A stretch of DNA of 37,558 bases from Enterobacterales bacterium (GCA_015655145.1 JAATFO010000110.1:1-37558), one strand, 5' to 3'. Numbered from the stretch's first letter, positions 25,351 through 37,346 are shown. Program-made: numbers and translations. Notes: generated by a model from the letters alone, not told the origin.

Positions 25351-27243
25351 TCAGGCATCACGACGACGCGCCGCGGTGTGACCACCTTCGTCACGGCGTG
25401 GTCCACGGTTGCCACCATCACGGCTGAAACCGCTGCTACGACGTTCGCCAGGGCGATCATTGCTGAAACGGCGCGCACCTTCACCACGACCGCCTTCACG
25501 GCGTTCACTCACAGCACCGCGCGGGCCGGCTGGTTGACGCTCACCACGTTCACGTGGTTGCACATCGCCCATAAGTTGCATATTCATCGGTTTATTGAGA
25601 ATACGGGTGCGCGTGAAGTGTTGCAGAATATCACCAGGCATGCCTTTCGGCAGTTCAATCGTTGAGTGAGAGGCAAACAACTTGATGTTGCCAATATAAC
25701 GACTGCTGATATCGCCTTCGTTGGCAATCGCACCAACAATATGACGAACTTCAACACCGTCATCACGACCCACCTCAATACGATATAGCTCCATATCGCC
25801 AACCTCACGACGCTCACGACGCGGACGCTCACCACCTTCACGGCTATCACGCATCGCACGGTCACCACGACGATCATCGCGACGTTCATCACGTTCACGA
25901 GATTCACGGCGTGGGCGAGCAGCCGGTGTTGGCGGCAGAATCAGTGGACGTTCGCCCTGAGCCATCTTCAACAATGCCGCTGCCAGGGTTTCCATATCCT
26001 GCCCGTCTTCTGGCTGTAATTTCGCCAGCAACGCCCGGTATTGCTCCAAATCACTGCTTTCCAGTTGTTGCTGCACTTTCTCAGCAAACTTCGCCAGGCG
26101 GCGTTCACTCAGCACGTCGGCACTGGGCAGTTCCACTTCCGGAATCGTTAACTTCATGGTGCGTTCGATATTACGTAGCAGGCGACGTTCACGGTTTTCA
26201 ACAAACAGCAACGCACGGCCAGCACGACCAGCACGACCAGTACGGCCAATACGGTGTACGTAGGATTCAGCATCCATTGGGATGTCGTAATTCACCACCA
26301 GGCTGATACGTTCTACATCCAGGCCACGCGCGGCAACATCTGTCGCGATCAGAATATCCAACCGGCCATCCTTCAGGCGTTCCAGCGTTTGCTCACGCAG
26401 GGCCTGATTCATGTCCCCGTTGAGGGCTGCACTGTTGTAACCGCTACGTTCCAGCGCTTCTGCCACTTCCAGCGTCGCACTTTTTGTGCGGACGAAGATA
26501 ATCACCGCATCAAACTCTTCCACTTCGAGGAAACGCACCAGGGCATCAGTTTTACGACCATACACTGTCCAGTAGCTCTGGCTGATATCCGGACGGGTTG
26601 TCACGCTGGACTGAATACGCACTTCCTGCGGATCTTTCATGAAACGACGTGTAATACGGCGAATCGCTTCCGGCATGGTTGCAGAAAATAGCGCTGTCTG
26701 ATGCCCTGCCGGGATCTGCGCCATGATGGTTTCAACGTCTTCGATGAATCCCATACGCAGCATTTCATCTGCTTCATCAAGCACCAAACCGCTTAAGCTG
26801 GACAGGTTCAGCGTACCGCGTTTCAGGTGATCCAACAGACGGCCTGGCGTACCGACAACAATTTGTGGTCCCTGACGCAGTGCGCGTAGCTGCACGTCAT
26901 AACGTTGGCCACCATACAGAGCGAGGACATTAATGCCACGCATATGTTTAGAAAATTCAGTACACTCTTCAGCAACCTGAACAGCCAGCTCGCGCGTTGG
27001 CGCCAACACCAGGATCTGCGGTGCTTTCAGGTTGATATCAATATTGTGTAGCAAGGGCAAAGTAAATGCCGCTGTTTTGCCACTGCCTGTTTGGGCCATA
27101 CCTAACACATCACGTCCGGCCAGTAAGTGTGGGATACACTCTGCCTGAATCGGTGAAGGTTTAACGTAGCCCATATCATTCAGGGCTTCGAGAATGGAGG
27201 TATTAAGACCCAGATCAGCAAAAGTGGTTTCAATTTCAGTCAT
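25351..27243 (-). CDS. deaD: ATP-dependent RNA helicase DeaD (CsdA)
   Basis: This DEAD-box helicase unwinds RNA in ribosome assembly and the cold degradosome. The 630-residue protein shows motif I AQTGSGKT (50-57), DEAD within [13 protein letters not shown], and motif [16 protein letters not shown] DbpA-type RNA-binding domain ([17 protein letters not shown] to [11 protein letters not shown]) is flanked by two low-complexity Arg/Gly/Glu-rich linkers. ATG at 27243 ([12 protein letters not shown]) matches E. coli. A GTG three codons upstream is a less likely start. The TGA stop is followed by 29 further open codons in the same frame. The tiny yrbN ORF lies directly upstream. Confidence 0.97.
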   Translation of the reverse strand: MTEIETTFADLGLNTSILEALNDMGYVKPSPIQAECIPHLLAGRDVLGMAQTGSGKTAAFTLPLLHNIDINLKAPQILVLAPTRELAVQVAEECTEFSKHMRGINVLALYGGQRYDVQLRALRQGPQIVVGTPGRLLDHLKRGTLNLSSLSGLVLDEADEMLRMGFIEDVETIMAQIPAGHQTALFSATMPEAIRRITRRFMKDPQEVRIQSSVTTRPDISQSYWTVYGRKTDALVRFLEVEEFDAVIIFVRTKSATLEVAEALERSGYNSAALNGDMNQALREQTLERLKDGRLDILIATDVAARGLDVERISLVVNYDIPMDAESYVHRIGRTGRAGRAGRALLFVENRERRLLRNIERTMKLTIPEVELPSADVLSERRLAKFAEKVQQQLESSDLEQYRALLAKLQPEDGQDMETLAAALLKMAQGERPLILPPTPAARPRRESRERDERRDDRRGDRAMRDSREGGERPRRERREVGDMELYRIEVGRDDGVEVRHIVGAIANEGDISSRYIGNIKLFASHSTIELPKGMPGDILQHFTRTRILNKPMNMQLMGDVQPRERGERQPAGPRGAVSERREGGRGEGARRFSNDRPGERRSSGFSRDGGNRGPRRDEGGHTAARRRDA

Positions 27244-27259
27244 GTAGTACACGTGCCTC

Positions 27260-27316
27260 TTAGATTTCGGCGGCCAGTCTACATAACTCGTCGTGAAAAT
27301 ATTCAGTCATTTTCAT
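27260..27316 (-). CDS. yrbN: YrbN-like small protein upstream of deaD
   Basis: An 18-codon ORF ([18 protein letters not shown]) ends 16 bases before the deaD start. Its stop overlaps the AAGAGG just upstream of deaD. E. coli has a 26-residue YrbN at this place. The peptide here looks like the same protein with an earlier stop. Its position suggests translational coupling with, or control of, deaD. The Shine-Dalgarno is weak, and a second ATG two codons in is a possible start. Confidence 0.75.
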   Translation of the reverse strand: MKMTEYFHDELCRLAAEI

Positions 27317-27357
27317 TGAAAAGTGTGAACCGGCTCAAATTATAGGTTTCGACGAAC

Positions 27358-27387
27358 AAAAAAGTCCTCACCTCGTAAGGCGATGAC
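27358..27387 (-). terminator. intrinsic terminator between nlpI and deaD
   Basis: Read on the minus strand, GTCATCGCCT-TACG-AGGTGAGGAC forms a 10-bp stem with one mismatch and one G-T pair. It is followed by TTTTTTG. It lies 32 bases after the nlpI stop and before yrbN, so it should reduce read-through from pnp-nlpI into deaD. Confidence 0.75.
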
Positions 27388-27418
27388 GTTTTAAGCACAG
27401 GCTAAAAATGTTCGTCAG

Positions 27419-28303
27419 CTATTGCTGGTCAGATTCTGTCAGATCGTCTTGTGTCTGGCCTAACAGCGCCAGTTCCAACAATGCGTATCGGTGCTCAACA
27501 AAGTTGTTTACATTGTTTGCAACCGCCAGTTTGAACAACGCTTCCGCGTCGTCCTTCTCCCCCAGACTTAGGTAGTACTTACCTAAATAGAAGTTGGTTT
27601 CACTGAGATGTTCAGCGAGCGAGGTGTTATCCGTTGCGTCCGCCTTGAGCCGCTGCATCAGTGTATTTTCACTGATGTCGCCCAGGTAGAACTCGACAAT
27701 ATTCCATCCCCATTGATCTTTCACTGCTTTATCATAACGCTGTTTCAGCATTACTTTAGCTTTGTCTGCATCCATCTCGTGTTCCACGAGGCTGAGCCAC
27801 AGACTACGGAAAGGATCGTTAGGATCGTCTTGATAAAACGCCAGCAGATCATCTTGCGCTAACTTGTATCGTCCGCCGTAATAGAGGGCGATACCACGAT
27901 TTAAATGCGCATAGTTGTAAGTTGGATCAAGCTCAAGTACAGAATCAAACGCTTCATAGGCGGCATCAAAGTTGCCCGCCTGCGTTAAATATATGCCTAA
28001 GTAATTGAATACTTCAGGCATATCCGGTCTGATGGACAGCGCTTGCGAAAAATCGTTTCGCGCTAATGCCCGCAGACCTAAGCTATCATACAACACTCCG
28101 CGTTCATATAATAGCTGTGCGCGTTCATCATCGGTCAGTGCCCGACTGGCAAGTATTTGTTCCATGCGCGCCAGAATCACTTCCTGTTGCAGTGTGGGCT
28201 GCAGAGGAACCGCCAGAACGTCGTTCTTACGCCAATTCGAGTTGCTGCATCCTGCCAGCATGATAGCTGTCGCAACAAAACACCAGCGCAAAAAAGGCTT
28301 CAT
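27419..28303 (-). CDS. nlpI: lipoprotein NlpI
   Basis: NlpI is an outer-membrane lipoprotein with TPR repeats that acts as adaptor for peptidoglycan endopeptidases (MepS degradation with Prc). The 294-residue protein equals E. coli. The lipobox IMLAGC places the lipidated cysteine at residue 19, and TPR-like repeats run from about 62 to 165 ([48 protein letters not shown]). ATG at 28303 is chosen because it gives a proper signal peptide. The upstream start at 28336 would add 11 residues. Confidence 0.97.
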   Translation of the reverse strand: MKPFLRWCFVATAIMLAGCSNSNWRKNDVLAVPLQPTLQQEVILARMEQILASRALTDDERAQLLYERGVLYDSLGLRALARNDFSQALSIRPDMPEVFNYLGIYLTQAGNFDAAYEAFDSVLELDPTYNYAHLNRGIALYYGGRYKLAQDDLLAFYQDDPNDPFRSLWLSLVEHEMDADKAKVMLKQRYDKAVKDQWGWNIVEFYLGDISENTLMQRLKADATDNTSLAEHLSETNFYLGKYYLSLGEKDDAEALFKLAVANNVNNFVEHRYALLELALLGQTQDDLTESDQQ

Positions 28304-28430
28304 TTCCCACTCCCGAATAACAACATTGGGATGCACATCCTGTCACCCGCCTGCCTTGCACAAGGTTTCCCGCCCCCGCGATGGAACTGCTCTCTCCACG
28401 CACAGAGAGAGCTTTAGTGGCCGAACGTGC

Positions 28431-30557
28431 TTATTCCGCTTCAGGACTCACCGCCGCCGTTTCTGGCTGGGTTTGTTCTGTTGCTTCTTTGATACTTAAG
28501 CGTACACGGCCCTGACGGTCAACTTCCAGTACTTTAACCGGCACTTCCTGACCCATTTGTAAATAGTCGGTCACTTTCTCGACGCGTTTGTCAGCAATCT
28601 GAGAAATATGGACCAGACCTTCTTTACCGCCGCCGATAGCCACAAAGGCACCGAAATCAACGATACGGGTCACTTTACCGTTATAGATACGTCCCACTTC
28701 GATTTCAGCGGTGATTTCTTCAATGCGCCGAATAGCATGCTGCGCTTTGTCACCGTCAGTCGCCGCGATTTTCACCGTGCCGTCATCTTCGATCTCAATG
28801 GTGGTGCCGGTTTCTTCGGTCAGGGCGCGGATCACCGATCCCCCTTTACCGATAACATCTTTAATCTTATCCGGATTAATCTTAATGGTATGGATACGCG
28901 GTGCAAACTCAGAAATATCACCACGCGGCGTACTGATTGCCTGCTCCATAACACCCAGAATATGCAGTCGTGCGCCTTTCGCCTGATTCAGCGCCACTTG
29001 CATGATTTCACGGGTGATCCCTTCGATTTTAATGTCCATCTGCAATGCCGTAATACCATCACGGCTACCGGCAACTTTAAAGTCCATATCACCGAGATGA
29101 TCTTCATCACCGAGGATGTCAGAAAGCACAACATATTTGTCGCCTTCTTTTACCAATCCCATGGCAATCCCCGCTACCGCCGCTTTGATCGGTACGCCAG
29201 CATCCATCAATGCCAGTGAAGCGCCGCAGACAGAAGCCATGGAAGAAGAACCGTTGGATTCAGTGATTTCAGAAACTACCCGCACGGTATACGGAAACGT
29301 GTCCAGTTTCGGCATCACGGCCAGCACACCGCGTTTCGCCAGCCGTCCATGACCAATTTCACGCCGTTTTGGCGAGCCGACCATGCCGGTTTCACCCACA
29401 GAGTACGGAGGGAAGTTATAGTGGAACAGGAAGTTATCGGTACGTTCGCCCAGTAATTCATCCAGGTTCTGCGCATCACGCGCGGTCCCCAGCGTAGCGG
29501 TTACCAGCGCCTGTGTTTCACCACGAGTGAACAACGCTGAACCATGCGTACGCGGCAGCACACCGGTACGAACATCCAAACCGCGAATCATGTCTTTTTC
29601 GCGGCCATCAATACGAGGTTCGCCATTTAATACGCGAGTACGAACGACATTTTTTTCAATAGCATGCAGGATATCGCTAATTTCAGCATCATCCAGTGTG
29701 CCATCTTCAGCCAGTAATGTGCTGATCGTTTCAGATTTGATCACATCCACTTGCGCATAACGTGCTTGTTTTTCCGTGATGCGATAAGCATCGCTCAAAC
29801 GTGACTCCGCCAGCGCTGCAATACGCGCATGCAAGGAGGCGTTAACGACTTCTGGCTGCCATTCCCAACGAGGTTTACCCGCCTCAGCGACCAACGCATT
29901 GATGTTCTCAATGACCACTTGCTGTTGCTCATGGCCAAAGACCACCGCACCCAGCATTTGATCTTCGCTCAGCACATCCGCTTCTGATTCCACCATCAGT
30001 ACAGCGCCTTGCGTACCCGCAACCACCAGATCCAGACGTGATGCTTTTATTTCATCCGTTGTCGGGTTCAGCACATATTGATCGTTGATATAACCAACGC
30101 GTGCAGCGCCGATAGGGCCGTTAAACGGAATACCGGATAAACTCAGCGCGGCAGAGGCGCCAATCATCGCCACAATATCGGGATTCACTTGCGGATTAAC
30201 AGAAACTACCGTAGCAATAACCTGAACTTCGTTAACAAACCCTTCCGGGAATAACGGGCGAACCGGGCGGTCAATCAGACGCGCAATCAAGGTTTCACCT
30301 TCGCCAGGGCGCCCTTCACGACGGAAGAAGCTACCAGGGATACGGCCAGCGGCGTAAGTCCGTTCCTGATAATTAACGGTCAACGGGAAGAAATCCTGAC
30401 CTGGTTTGGCTTTTTTCTGACCAACAACAGTCACGAACACTGCGGTGTCGTCCATACTGACCATTACGGCCGCCGTTGCCTGGCGCGCCATCATACCGGT
30501 TTCTAATGTGACGGTATGCTGACCATATTTAAATTTACGTACGATCGGGTTCAGCAA
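28431..30557 (-). CDS. pnp: polynucleotide phosphorylase
   Basis: PNPase degrades RNA 3' to 5' with phosphate and is part of the RNA degradosome. The 708-residue protein has two RNase PH domains ([15 protein letters not shown] in the first, [14 protein letters not shown] in the second). A KH domain ([20 protein letters not shown]) and a C-terminal S1 domain ([20 protein letters not shown]) follow. The TTG at 30557 is used as start: it follows AAGGA at 7 bases, matches the unusual TTG start of E. coli pnp, and aligns (M)LNPIVRKF. The leader contains the RNase III-type hairpin through which PNPase controls its own mRNA. Confidence 0.97.
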   Translation of the reverse strand: MLNPIVRKFKYGQHTVTLETGMMARQATAAVMVSMDDTAVFVTVVGQKKAKPGQDFFPLTVNYQERTYAAGRIPGSFFRREGRPGEGETLIARLIDRPVRPLFPEGFVNEVQVIATVVSVNPQVNPDIVAMIGASAALSLSGIPFNGPIGAARVGYINDQYVLNPTTDEIKASRLDLVVAGTQGAVLMVESEADVLSEDQMLGAVVFGHEQQQVVIENINALVAEAGKPRWEWQPEVVNASLHARIAALAESRLSDAYRITEKQARYAQVDVIKSETISTLLAEDGTLDDAEISDILHAIEKNVVRTRVLNGEPRIDGREKDMIRGLDVRTGVLPRTHGSALFTRGETQALVTATLGTARDAQNLDELLGERTDNFLFHYNFPPYSVGETGMVGSPKRREIGHGRLAKRGVLAVMPKLDTFPYTVRVVSEITESNGSSSMASVCGASLALMDAGVPIKAAVAGIAMGLVKEGDKYVVLSDILGDEDHLGDMDFKVAGSRDGITALQMDIKIEGITREIMQVALNQAKGARLHILGVMEQAISTPRGDISEFAPRIHTIKINPDKIKDVIGKGGSVIRALTEETGTTIEIEDDGTVKIAATDGDKAQHAIRRIEEITAEIEVGRIYNGKVTRIVDFGAFVAIGGGKEGLVHISQIADKRVEKVTDYLQMGQEVPVKVLEVDRQGRVRLSIKEATEQTQPETAAVSPEAE

Positions 30558-30610
30558 AATAATGTCCTTAACATCAAGTAAGCACACTGCGTGCTCACTG
30601 TGGATTTTTA

Positions 30611-30706
30611 ATCTTCATTTGCATCCTCGCGACTAATGACAATCTTTATTCCATACGCCAGTGGATAAAGCCTCTCATTAGCCGCGCGAACCTCTGCAAC
30701 TAAAGA
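30611..30706 (-). promoter_or_regulatory. pnp leader stem-loop (RNase III processing and autoregulation)
   Basis: The minus strand folds back on itself: ATCTTTAGTTGCA pairs with TGCAAATGAAGAT at the base, and CTAATGA with TCATTAG and CTTTATCC with GGAATAAAG higher up, closing on a 10-base loop. A long imperfect stem at this place in the E. coli pnp leader is cut by RNase III, after which PNPase destabilises the message. Confidence 0.8.
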
Positions 30707-30758
30707 TCACACTCAGCAACAATACATGAGTTTGGCTAGGATTGCTGCCAATTGCTTG

Positions 30759-30786
30759 AAAAAAGGGGCCATAAAGGCCCCCTTTT
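30759..30786 (-). terminator. intrinsic terminator between rpsO and pnp
   Basis: On the minus strand AAAAGGGGGCC, a TTTA loop and GGCCCCTTTTTT form a strong GC stem with a T tract. It corresponds to the E. coli t1 terminator of rpsO, through which part of transcription continues into pnp. Confidence 0.92.
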
Positions 30787-30868
30787 AGCGAAACTCGCAC
30801 AAATCTGTTCATCAGTCGCACTTTTTCGCAAGTTAATGCGTCAGCGCCGATGAACGGATTCTTCAGAC

Positions 30869-31138
30869 TTAGCGACGCAGACCCAGGCTTTCAATCAGGC
30901 TGGTGTAGCGTGCAACGTCTTTACGCTTCAGGTAGTCCAGCAATTTACGACGCTGAGACACCATACGCAGCAGACCGCGACGGCTGTGGTGGTCTTTTTT
31001 GTGCTCAGAGAAGTGGCCTTGCAGGTGGTTAATCTGCGCCGTCAGTAATGCAACCTGAACTTCGGTAGAACCACTGTCATTTGTGCCACGACCGTATTTA
31101 GCGACGATCTCTGCTTTAGCTTCTACGCTTAGAGACAT
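30869..31138 (-). CDS. rpsO: 30S ribosomal protein S15
   Basis: S15 is a primary binder of 16S rRNA in the central domain. The 89-residue protein equals E. coli. [20 protein letters not shown] and [21 protein letters not shown] are the family's signature helices. ATG at 31138 follows GGAG. In E. coli S15 represses its own translation through a pseudoknot at this leader. That fold was not traced here. Confidence 0.98.
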   Translation of the reverse strand: MSLSVEAKAEIVAKYGRGTNDSGSTEVQVALLTAQINHLQGHFSEHKKDHHSRRGLLRMVSQRRKLLDYLKRKDVARYTSLIESLGLRR

Positions 31139-31211
31139 AGTAAAACTCCAAAATTTAAATGAATGTAAGGGTGCCAATCTCTAATTCAGCGACCCCATGT
31201 AAAACCGCGCC

Positions 31212-31240
31212 ATTCTACTCTTCGCCAGATACGATGGCAA
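31212..31240 (-). promoter_or_regulatory. rpsO promoter
   Basis: On the minus strand TTGCCA (31240-31235) and TAGAAT (31217-31212) are separated by exactly 17 bases, just after the truB stop and about 75 bases before rpsO. This matches the internal promoter known for E. coli rpsO. Confidence 0.8.
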
Positions 31241-31245
31241 ATGAC

Positions 31246-32190
31246 TCAGACAGAATATTCCGCCACCAGACGACGTGGTGCAACGCAGCCATCATCGTCG
31301 ATTTCGGCCATACCGATAAACTGGTGGCTATCCCCTGCCGTGACACGGACCATGCCTGCAGGCAATGGTCCCGCAACCTGTACTGGCTGCCCTTGCTTGA
31401 AGTAAGCAGCAACGATATCGCTCAGGTTGACTTCCGGAAATGCCGCCGCCGGACTGTCCATTGGCATCAATAACGCATCCAGTTTTTCACCTGGCGCAAT
31501 ACCCTGCAGCGTACTTTCGTCCACTAACGCTTCAAGGTGCGCCAGTGTCACCATACTGGCAATCGGGTAGCTGGCCACCTGGATACGCCGGAGCATGATC
31601 ACATGCGCGCCGCACGCCAGTTTTTCCCCCAAATCATCAATGATGGTGCGAATATAGGTCCCTTTGGAGCAATGGATTTCCAGTTCCAGTTGATCGTTTT
31701 CCCAGCGGATGAATTGCAGTTCATACACCACGATGCTACGTGCTTCACGTGGCACTTCAATGCCCTGACGCGCATATTCATATAATGGCCGTCCCTGATA
31801 CTTCAGGGCTGAATACATCGAGGGAACTTGCTGACTTTCGCCACGGAAACTGTCAAGTGCCGTATCCAGTTGCGCCTGCGTAAATTGAATCGGGCGTTCC
31901 TGAATCACTACACCCTCGGCATCTGATGTCGCGGTACGCTGTCCAAGACGGGCGATCACCCGATAACGTTTATCTGAATCAAGCAAATAGCGAGAAAATT
32001 TAGTGGCTTCGCCCAGGCAAACAGGTAACATCCCGGTGGCCAGCGGATCAAGTGCGCCAGTATGTCCTGCTTTATTGGCATTAAAGATACGCTTCACTTT
32101 TTGCAGCGCATCATTGGACGATAACCCTTGAGGTTTATCCAGTAACAGTACGCCGTGAATATCACGACCACGGCGGCGAGGACGGCTCAT
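31246..32190 (-). CDS. truB: tRNA pseudouridine-55 synthase TruB
   Basis: TruB isomerises U55 in the T-loop of tRNAs and acts as a tRNA chaperone. The 314-residue protein has the catalytic Asp48 in [12 protein letters not shown], preceded by [12 protein letters not shown], and a C-terminal PUA-like region. Its ATG shares one base with the rbfA stop (TAATG), so the two are translationally coupled. Confidence 0.97.
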   Translation of the reverse strand: MSRPRRRGRDIHGVLLLDKPQGLSSNDALQKVKRIFNANKAGHTGALDPLATGMLPVCLGEATKFSRYLLDSDKRYRVIARLGQRTATSDAEGVVIQERPIQFTQAQLDTALDSFRGESQQVPSMYSALKYQGRPLYEYARQGIEVPREARSIVVYELQFIRWENDQLELEIHCSKGTYIRTIIDDLGEKLACGAHVIMLRRIQVASYPIASMVTLAHLEALVDESTLQGIAPGEKLDALLMPMDSPAAAFPEVNLSDIVAAYFKQGQPVQVAGPLPAGMVRVTAGDSHQFIGMAEIDDDGCVAPRRLVAEYSV

Positions 32191-32591
32191 TAATCCTCCT
32201 TGTCTTCTTCCGTTGAATCACGGCGCTGCTCATCGTTTCTCACGATGGTAGTGACAAGGTTAGACATCCGTATTCCTTCGACCAGTGAGCTATCGTAGAA
32301 GAAGGTCAATTCCGGCACAATACGTAACCGCATCGCTTTACCCAGCAGCATACGGATGTAACCTGAGGCGTCTTGCAACACTTTTACACCCGTTTTAATC
32401 GCCTGTTCGTCTTTATCGTTGAGAAAAGTGACGAAGACTTTAGCATAGGCCAAATCGCGCGAGACCTCGACAGCGGAAACCGTCACCATCATGCCAATGC
32501 GCGGATCCTTAATCTCACGTTGAATAATCACTGCGATCTCTTTTTGTAGCTCCTGGGAGACGCGCTGTGGGCGACCAAATTCTTTCGCCAT
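32190..32591 (-). CDS. rbfA: ribosome-binding factor A
   Basis: RbfA helps mature the 30S subunit and is needed for cold adaptation. The 133-residue KH-like protein begins [20 protein letters not shown] and contains [18 protein letters not shown] and [15 protein letters not shown] at 32591 gives the E. coli length. The frame extending to 32693 overlaps infB and is not used. Confidence 0.97.
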   Translation of the reverse strand: MAKEFGRPQRVSQELQKEIAVIIQREIKDPRIGMMVTVSAVEVSRDLAYAKVFVTFLNDKDEQAIKTGVKVLQDASGYIRMLLGKAMRLRIVPELTFFYDSSLVEGIRMSNLVTTIVRNDEQRRDSTEEDKED

Positions 32592-32658
32592 AATCAATTC
32601 TCCAAATAATTCGGGAGGCACAACGGCCTCCCTTAAATAGTCAACAACGTTACCAGCA

Positions 32659-35346
32659 TTACGCAATGGTGCGCTTAATCTCGATGATTTCAAACACTTC
32701 GATCATATCGCCAGCACGCACGTCATTATAGTTCTTCACACCGATACCACATTCCATGCCATTACGCACTTCGTTGACATCATCTTTGAAGCGACGCAAA
32801 GATTCGAGTTCGCCTTCATAGATAACCACGTTGTCACGCAGCACACGGATAGGATTATGACGTTTGATTGTACCTTCGGTCACCATACAACCGGCGATCG
32901 CGCCAAATTTCGGTGACTTGAACACATCGCGCACTTCTGCCAAGCCGATGATCTGTTGTTTGTATTCCGGCGCCAGCATCCCGCTCATCGCGGCTTTCAC
33001 TTCATCAATCAAGTTATAAATGACGGAGTAGTAACGCAGATCCAGGCTTTCTGATTCGATAACGCGACGCGCGGATGCATCGGCACGGACGTTAAAGCCA
33101 AGGATAATCGCTTCGGATGCCGCTGCCAGAGTGGCGTCAGTTTCAGTGATACCCCCGACGCCAGAGCCGACAATTTTCACTTTCACTTCGTCGGTAGACA
33201 GTTTCAACAATGAATCGACAATGGCCTCAACAGAACCTTGTACATCCGCTTTCAGCACAATATTCAGTTCAGAAACTTCACCTTCCGTCATGTTGGCAAA
33301 CATGTTTTCCAGTTTGGATTTCTGCTGACGAGCCAGTTTGACTTCACGGAATTTGCCCTGACGATACAGTGCGACTTCACGCGCTTTCTTCTCATCACGC
33401 ACCACAGTGGCTTCATCACCCGCCGCAGGAACACCAGACAGGCCAAGAATTTCTACCGGAATAGACGGTCCAGCTTCCAGGACTTCGCGTCCCAGTTCAT
33501 CACGCATTGCCCGGACACGACCATATTCAAAGCCACACAGTACGATATCGCCTTTATTCAACGTCCCTTCACGTACCAGTACCGTCGCTACCGGGCCGCG
33601 ACCTTTGTCAAGGAAGGACTCAATAACCACGCCGCTGGCCATGCCGTTACGAATCGCTTTCAGTTCCAGCACTTCCGCCTGCAACAGAATAGCATTCAGC
33701 AAATCATCAATCCCGGCGCCGGTTTTTGCCGAGACACTCACAAACATGTTCTCGCCGCCCCACTCTTCCGGAATAATACCGTACTGCGTCAACTCATTTT
33801 TAACCCGATCCGGATCGGCTTCAGGTTTATCGATTTTGTTAACCGCGACCACTACCGGGACCTTAGCTGCTTTCGCATGCTGGATACCTTCAATGGTTTG
33901 CGGCATAACGCCATCATCTGCTGCCACCACGAGGATGACGATATCCGTCGCCTGAGCACCGCGTGCACGCATCGCAGTAAATGCGGCGTGGCCCGGCGTA
34001 TCGAGGAAAGTGATCATGCCATTATCGGTTTCTACATGGTAGGCGCCAATGTGCTGGGTGATCCCACCGGCTTCGCCAGAGGCGATTTTAGTTGAGCGAA
34101 TATAGTCCAACAGCGATGTTTTACCGTGGTCGACATGGCCCATGATAGTAACAACAGGCGCACGATATTCCGCTGCCGCTCCACGGTCACGATCACTCAT
34201 GACGGCTTCTTCCAGCTCATTTTCGCGGCGCAGGGTCACTTTATGGCCCATTTCTTCCGCTACCAATTGCGCTGTTTCCTGGTCGATAACCTGATTGATG
34301 GTGGTCATTGCCCCCATCTTCATCATCGCTTTAATGACCTGAGAGCCTTTTACCGCCATCTTGTTGGCCAGTTCACCAACAGTGATGGTTTCACCGATGA
34401 CAACATCACGATTGACGGCCTGTGCAGGTTTGTTGAAACTCTGTTGCAGGGTGCTGGGCTTACGATGTTTACCACCTTTGCCGCCACGCACCGCAGCACG
34501 CGCTTCTTCGCGATCTGTTTTCGCTTCAGAATGCTTGTTGCCTTTCTTCGGACGTGCCGCTTTAACGCTACGGACCCGACCACGATTGCCTTCAACTTCG
34601 CTATCGGTTTCATCTTCCGCCTGGCGAGCATGCTGAAAGGTCGTGACGTGATAGTCGATAGTTTCTTCGACAGGTTCACCCGCTTCCCATTCTTTCGCTT
34701 TTTCTTCAGCCATTTTGCGTGCCTCTTCTGCAACACGTTTCGCAGTCTCTTCGAGCTTACGACGTGTTTCTTCTTCGGCTTTGCGCTTCAGCTCTGAGGC
34801 TTCAGCTTCGCGGCGGGCTTTGTCAGACTGCGTAGCCCGGGTTATTTCGTCGGTTTGTTGATTGCTCACTTTATCTTTTTCCGCTGCTTCACGTTTGGCT
34901 TTCTCGGCCGCCGCACGTTTGGCGTGCTCTTCGGCTTCACGCTTCGCTTTTTCTGCTGCTCCGCGTTTAGCTTGCTCTTCCGCCTCACGACGAGCCTGTT
35001 CTTCCGCTTCACGCTGCGCCTGCGCTTCTGCTTCAGCCTGAGCTTGTTCAGCCTCAGCATCCCCTTTTACATAGGTGCGCTTTTTGCGGACTTCGATTTG
35101 CACCGATTTACTTTTACCCCCGGTGCCAGGAATATTCAAGGTGCTGCGTGTCTTACGCTGCAAGGTCAGCTTACCTGACGCACTGCCGTGTTCACGATTC
35201 AGATGCGTCAGTAAGGTCTCTTTTTCTTGCTGGGTCACAGAATCAGTTTCAGACTTCCGGATCCCTGCATCAGCAAATTGCTGTACCAGGCGATCTACCG
35301 GAGTCTGAATTTCTGCGGCCAGCGATTTTACGGTTACATCTGTCAT
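32659..35346 (-). CDS. infB: translation initiation factor IF-2
   Basis: IF-2 is the GTPase that brings fMet-tRNA to the 30S subunit. The 895-residue protein has an N-terminal IF2N domain and an Ala/Glu/Lys/Arg-rich coiled segment (about 95-225). A second IF2N follows (about 315-370), then the G domain with GHVDHGKTS near residue 400, DTPGH and NKID, and the C-terminal domains. A GTG codon at 34869 (Val160, KDKVSNQQ) stands at the site used in E. coli to start the shorter IF2-beta form. The coiled segment is repetitive and may vary between strains. It is followed closely by rbfA. Confidence 0.97.
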   Translation of the reverse strand: MTDVTVKSLAAEIQTPVDRLVQQFADAGIRKSETDSVTQQEKETLLTHLNREHGSASGKLTLQRKTRSTLNIPGTGGKSKSVQIEVRKKRTYVKGDAEAEQAQAEAEAQAQREAEEQARREAEEQAKRGAAEKAKREAEEHAKRAAAEKAKREAAEKDKVSNQQTDEITRATQSDKARREAEASELKRKAEEETRRKLEETAKRVAEEARKMAEEKAKEWEAGEPVEETIDYHVTTFQHARQAEDETDSEVEGNRGRVRSVKAARPKKGNKHSEAKTDREEARAAVRGGKGGKHRKPSTLQQSFNKPAQAVNRDVVIGETITVGELANKMAVKGSQVIKAMMKMGAMTTINQVIDQETAQLVAEEMGHKVTLRRENELEEAVMSDRDRGAAAEYRAPVVTIMGHVDHGKTSLLDYIRSTKIASGEAGGITQHIGAYHVETDNGMITFLDTPGHAAFTAMRARGAQATDIVILVVAADDGVMPQTIEGIQHAKAAKVPVVVAVNKIDKPEADPDRVKNELTQYGIIPEEWGGENMFVSVSAKTGAGIDDLLNAILLQAEVLELKAIRNGMASGVVIESFLDKGRGPVATVLVREGTLNKGDIVLCGFEYGRVRAMRDELGREVLEAGPSIPVEILGLSGVPAAGDEATVVRDEKKAREVALYRQGKFREVKLARQQKSKLENMFANMTEGEVSELNIVLKADVQGSVEAIVDSLLKLSTDEVKVKIVGSGVGGITETDATLAAASEAIILGFNVRADASARRVIESESLDLRYYSVIYNLIDEVKAAMSGMLAPEYKQQIIGLAEVRDVFKSPKFGAIAGCMVTEGTIKRHNPIRVLRDNVVIYEGELESLRRFKDDVNEVRNGMECGIGVKNYNDVRAGDMIEVFEIIEIKRTIA

Positions 35347-35363
35347 GCTGTTCCTTCCTGTTA

Positions 35364-36851
35364 TTACGCGTCGTCACCGAACCAGCAGATATTGCGCGCA
35401 GCCATAATCAATGCGCCAGCCTTCTCATTATTCAGGCCTTCGATATCTGTCAGATCGTCAACCCCCTGCTCGGCCAGATCTTCCAGCGTGCAGACGCCTT
35501 GTGCTGCCAGTTTAAATGCCAGAGTGCGATCCATGCCATCCAGATTCAGAAGATCTTCAGCAGGTTTCCTGTCACCCAGGCTTTCTTCTTTTGCCAATGC
35601 AAGGGTAGTCAACGCATTTTTTGCCCGTTCCCGCAGCGCTTCCACGGTGTCTTCATCAAGACCATCAATACCCAATAGCTCGTTGATAGGCACATAAGCC
35701 AGTTCTTCCAGAGAAGAGAAACCCTCTTCAACCAGCGCAGTGGCGAACTCTTCGTCAACGTCGAGGTATTTGGTAAAAGCGTCAATCGCGGCATGTGCTT
35801 CAGCCTGGTGCTTCGCCTGAAGGTCGTCAACGGTCATCACATTCAGATCCCAGCCGCTGAGTTGCGAAGCCAGACGCACATTTTGACCATTACGGCCAAT
35901 GGCCTGAGCCAGATTACCGACTTCCACCGCAATATCCATGGTGTGATTATCTTCATCCACCACAATAGATGCGACATCGGCTGGCGCCATTGCATTGATG
36001 ACAAACTGCGCCGGGTTATCATCCCACAGCACAATATCAATACGTTCGCCGGCCAGCTCACTGGATACCGCCTGAACGCGCGCACCACGCATACCGACGC
36101 AAGCGCCGACCGGATCGATACGTTTATCATTGGTTTTAACCGCGATCTTCGCCCGAGAGCCGGGATCACGTGCCGCCGCTTTAATTTCAATCACTTCTTC
36201 GCCGATTTCCGGCACTTCGATACGGAATAGCTCAACCAGCATCTCAGGTCTGGAACGACTGACAAACAGTTGCGCGCCACGGGCTTCCGGGCGTACCGCA
36301 TACAGCACACCACGGATACGGTCACCGGCACGGAAGTTTTCGCGCGGCAACATATCTTCGCGTAAGATCACCGCCTCGGCATTGCTGCCCAGATCCAGCG
36401 AAATATTATCGCGATTCACTTTCTTCACAACACCCGTGACAATATCGCCTTCCTGCTCACGAAACTGTTCAACAACCATCGCCCGCTCGGCCTCGCGCAC
36501 TTTCTGCACGATAACCTGTTTCGCTGTTTGCGTCGTGATTCGGTCAAATTTGACCGATTCAATCTGGTCTTCAACATAACCGCCCAGATCGAGTGTTTCG
36601 TCTTCGAAACGTGCCGCATCAAGGGTGATTTCACGCGTCGGTTGTGTCACTTCGTCAACAATCAACCAACGACGGAAGGTATCAAAGTCCCCTGTTTTGC
36701 GATCAATACTGACGCGCACATCAATTTCTTGTTCGTATTTTTTCTTAGTCGCAGTAGCCAGTGCACTCTCCAGCGCTTCGAAGATCTTTTCACGCGGCAG
36801 GGACTTTTCATTAGAAACGGCTTCTACAACAGCTAAAATTTCTTTATTCAT
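35364..36851 (-). CDS. nusA: transcription termination/antitermination factor NusA
   Basis: NusA binds RNA polymerase and governs pausing, termination and antitermination. The 495-residue protein equals E. coli. It has an N-terminal polymerase-binding domain ([16 protein letters not shown]), an S1 domain ([20 protein letters not shown]), and KH1-KH2 ([17 protein letters not shown] and [18 protein letters not shown]). Two acidic C-terminal repeats follow (residues about 360-425 and 435-490). ATG at 36851 matches the family. It lies between rimP and infB. Confidence 0.98.
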   Translation of the reverse strand: MNKEILAVVEAVSNEKSLPREKIFEALESALATATKKKYEQEIDVRVSIDRKTGDFDTFRRWLIVDEVTQPTREITLDAARFEDETLDLGGYVEDQIESVKFDRITTQTAKQVIVQKVREAERAMVVEQFREQEGDIVTGVVKKVNRDNISLDLGSNAEAVILREDMLPRENFRAGDRIRGVLYAVRPEARGAQLFVSRSRPEMLVELFRIEVPEIGEEVIEIKAAARDPGSRAKIAVKTNDKRIDPVGACVGMRGARVQAVSSELAGERIDIVLWDDNPAQFVINAMAPADVASIVVDEDNHTMDIAVEVGNLAQAIGRNGQNVRLASQLSGWDLNVMTVDDLQAKHQAEAHAAIDAFTKYLDVDEEFATALVEEGFSSLEELAYVPINELLGIDGLDEDTVEALRERAKNALTTLALAKEESLGDRKPAEDLLNLDGMDRTLAFKLAAQGVCTLEDLAEQGVDDLTDIEGLNNEKAGALIMAARNICWFGDDA

Positions 36852-36876
36852 CCTGGTTAGCCTCAATCCGGACTCT

Positions 36877-37326
36877 TTAAAAGTGGGGGACCAGGTTCGC
36901 TTTCTGAATATTACTCAGCGCGAACACTCCATCGTTACCCTCGACGGTAACCGTGATCATTTCACCTTCGACAGATTTAATGATGCCCTGCCATTTACGG
37001 CGGTTTTGTACGGCCATACGCAGTACCAGGCTTACTTCCTCGCCTTTAAAACGCGTATAGTGCTCAGCGATAAACAAGGGGCGATCGAGACCCGGCGAGG
37101 AAACTTCAAGGTTGTAAGCAACCGTAATAGGATCTTCCACATCCATTACCGCACTTATCTGGTGGCTGACATCAGCACAGTCATCAACAGTAATGCCATC
37201 TTCACTATCAATATAGATGCGCAACGTAGATGTGCGACCACGAATAAACTCAATACCTACCAGTTCGTAGCCAAGCGCTTCTACCGGTGCAGAGATCGTC
37301 TCTGTTAATTTCTGCTCTAATGTGGA
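36877..37326 (-). CDS. rimP: ribosome maturation factor RimP
   Basis: RimP is needed for early 30S assembly. The 150-residue protein contains [22 protein letters not shown] in part, [15 protein letters not shown] and a C-terminal Sm-like domain with [14 protein letters not shown]. No ATG is available in frame near the start. The TTG at 37326 aligns (M)STLEQKL with E. coli and is preceded by a GGGGGTGGG stretch. The frame also offers GTG at 37335 and TTG at 37341. Confidence 0.95.
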   Translation of the reverse strand, partial: STLEQKLTETISAPVEALGYELVGIEFIRGRTSTLRIYIDSEDGITVDDCADVSHQISAVMDVEDPITVAYNLEVSSPGLDRPLFIAEHYTRFKGEEVSLVLRMAVQNRRKWQGIIKSVEGEMITVTVEGNDGVFALSNIQKANLVPHF

Positions 37327-37346
37327 CAAGCCCACCCCCAAGACAT

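Noticed and set aside
25261-25353. Read-through extension of DeaD: 29 open codons in frame after its TGA
   Set aside because: DeaD proteins normally end with a similar Arg/Asp/Ala tail at this point, and a 29-codon open run is likely by chance. It ends in the bidirectional terminator.
33238-34095. Long antisense ORF inside infB (285 codons) and similar ones inside pyrB, nrdD, pnp and deaD
   Set aside because: They mirror strongly conserved genes, have no ribosome-binding site or family resemblance, and arise from codon bias of the sense strand.
34650-35070. Repetitive Ala/Glu/Lys/Arg stretch in infB as a tandem-repeat array or CRISPR-like element
   Set aside because: It is the normal low-complexity linker of IF-2. 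The repeats are codon-level, not regular direct repeats with spacers. No CRISPR array was seen anywhere in the window.
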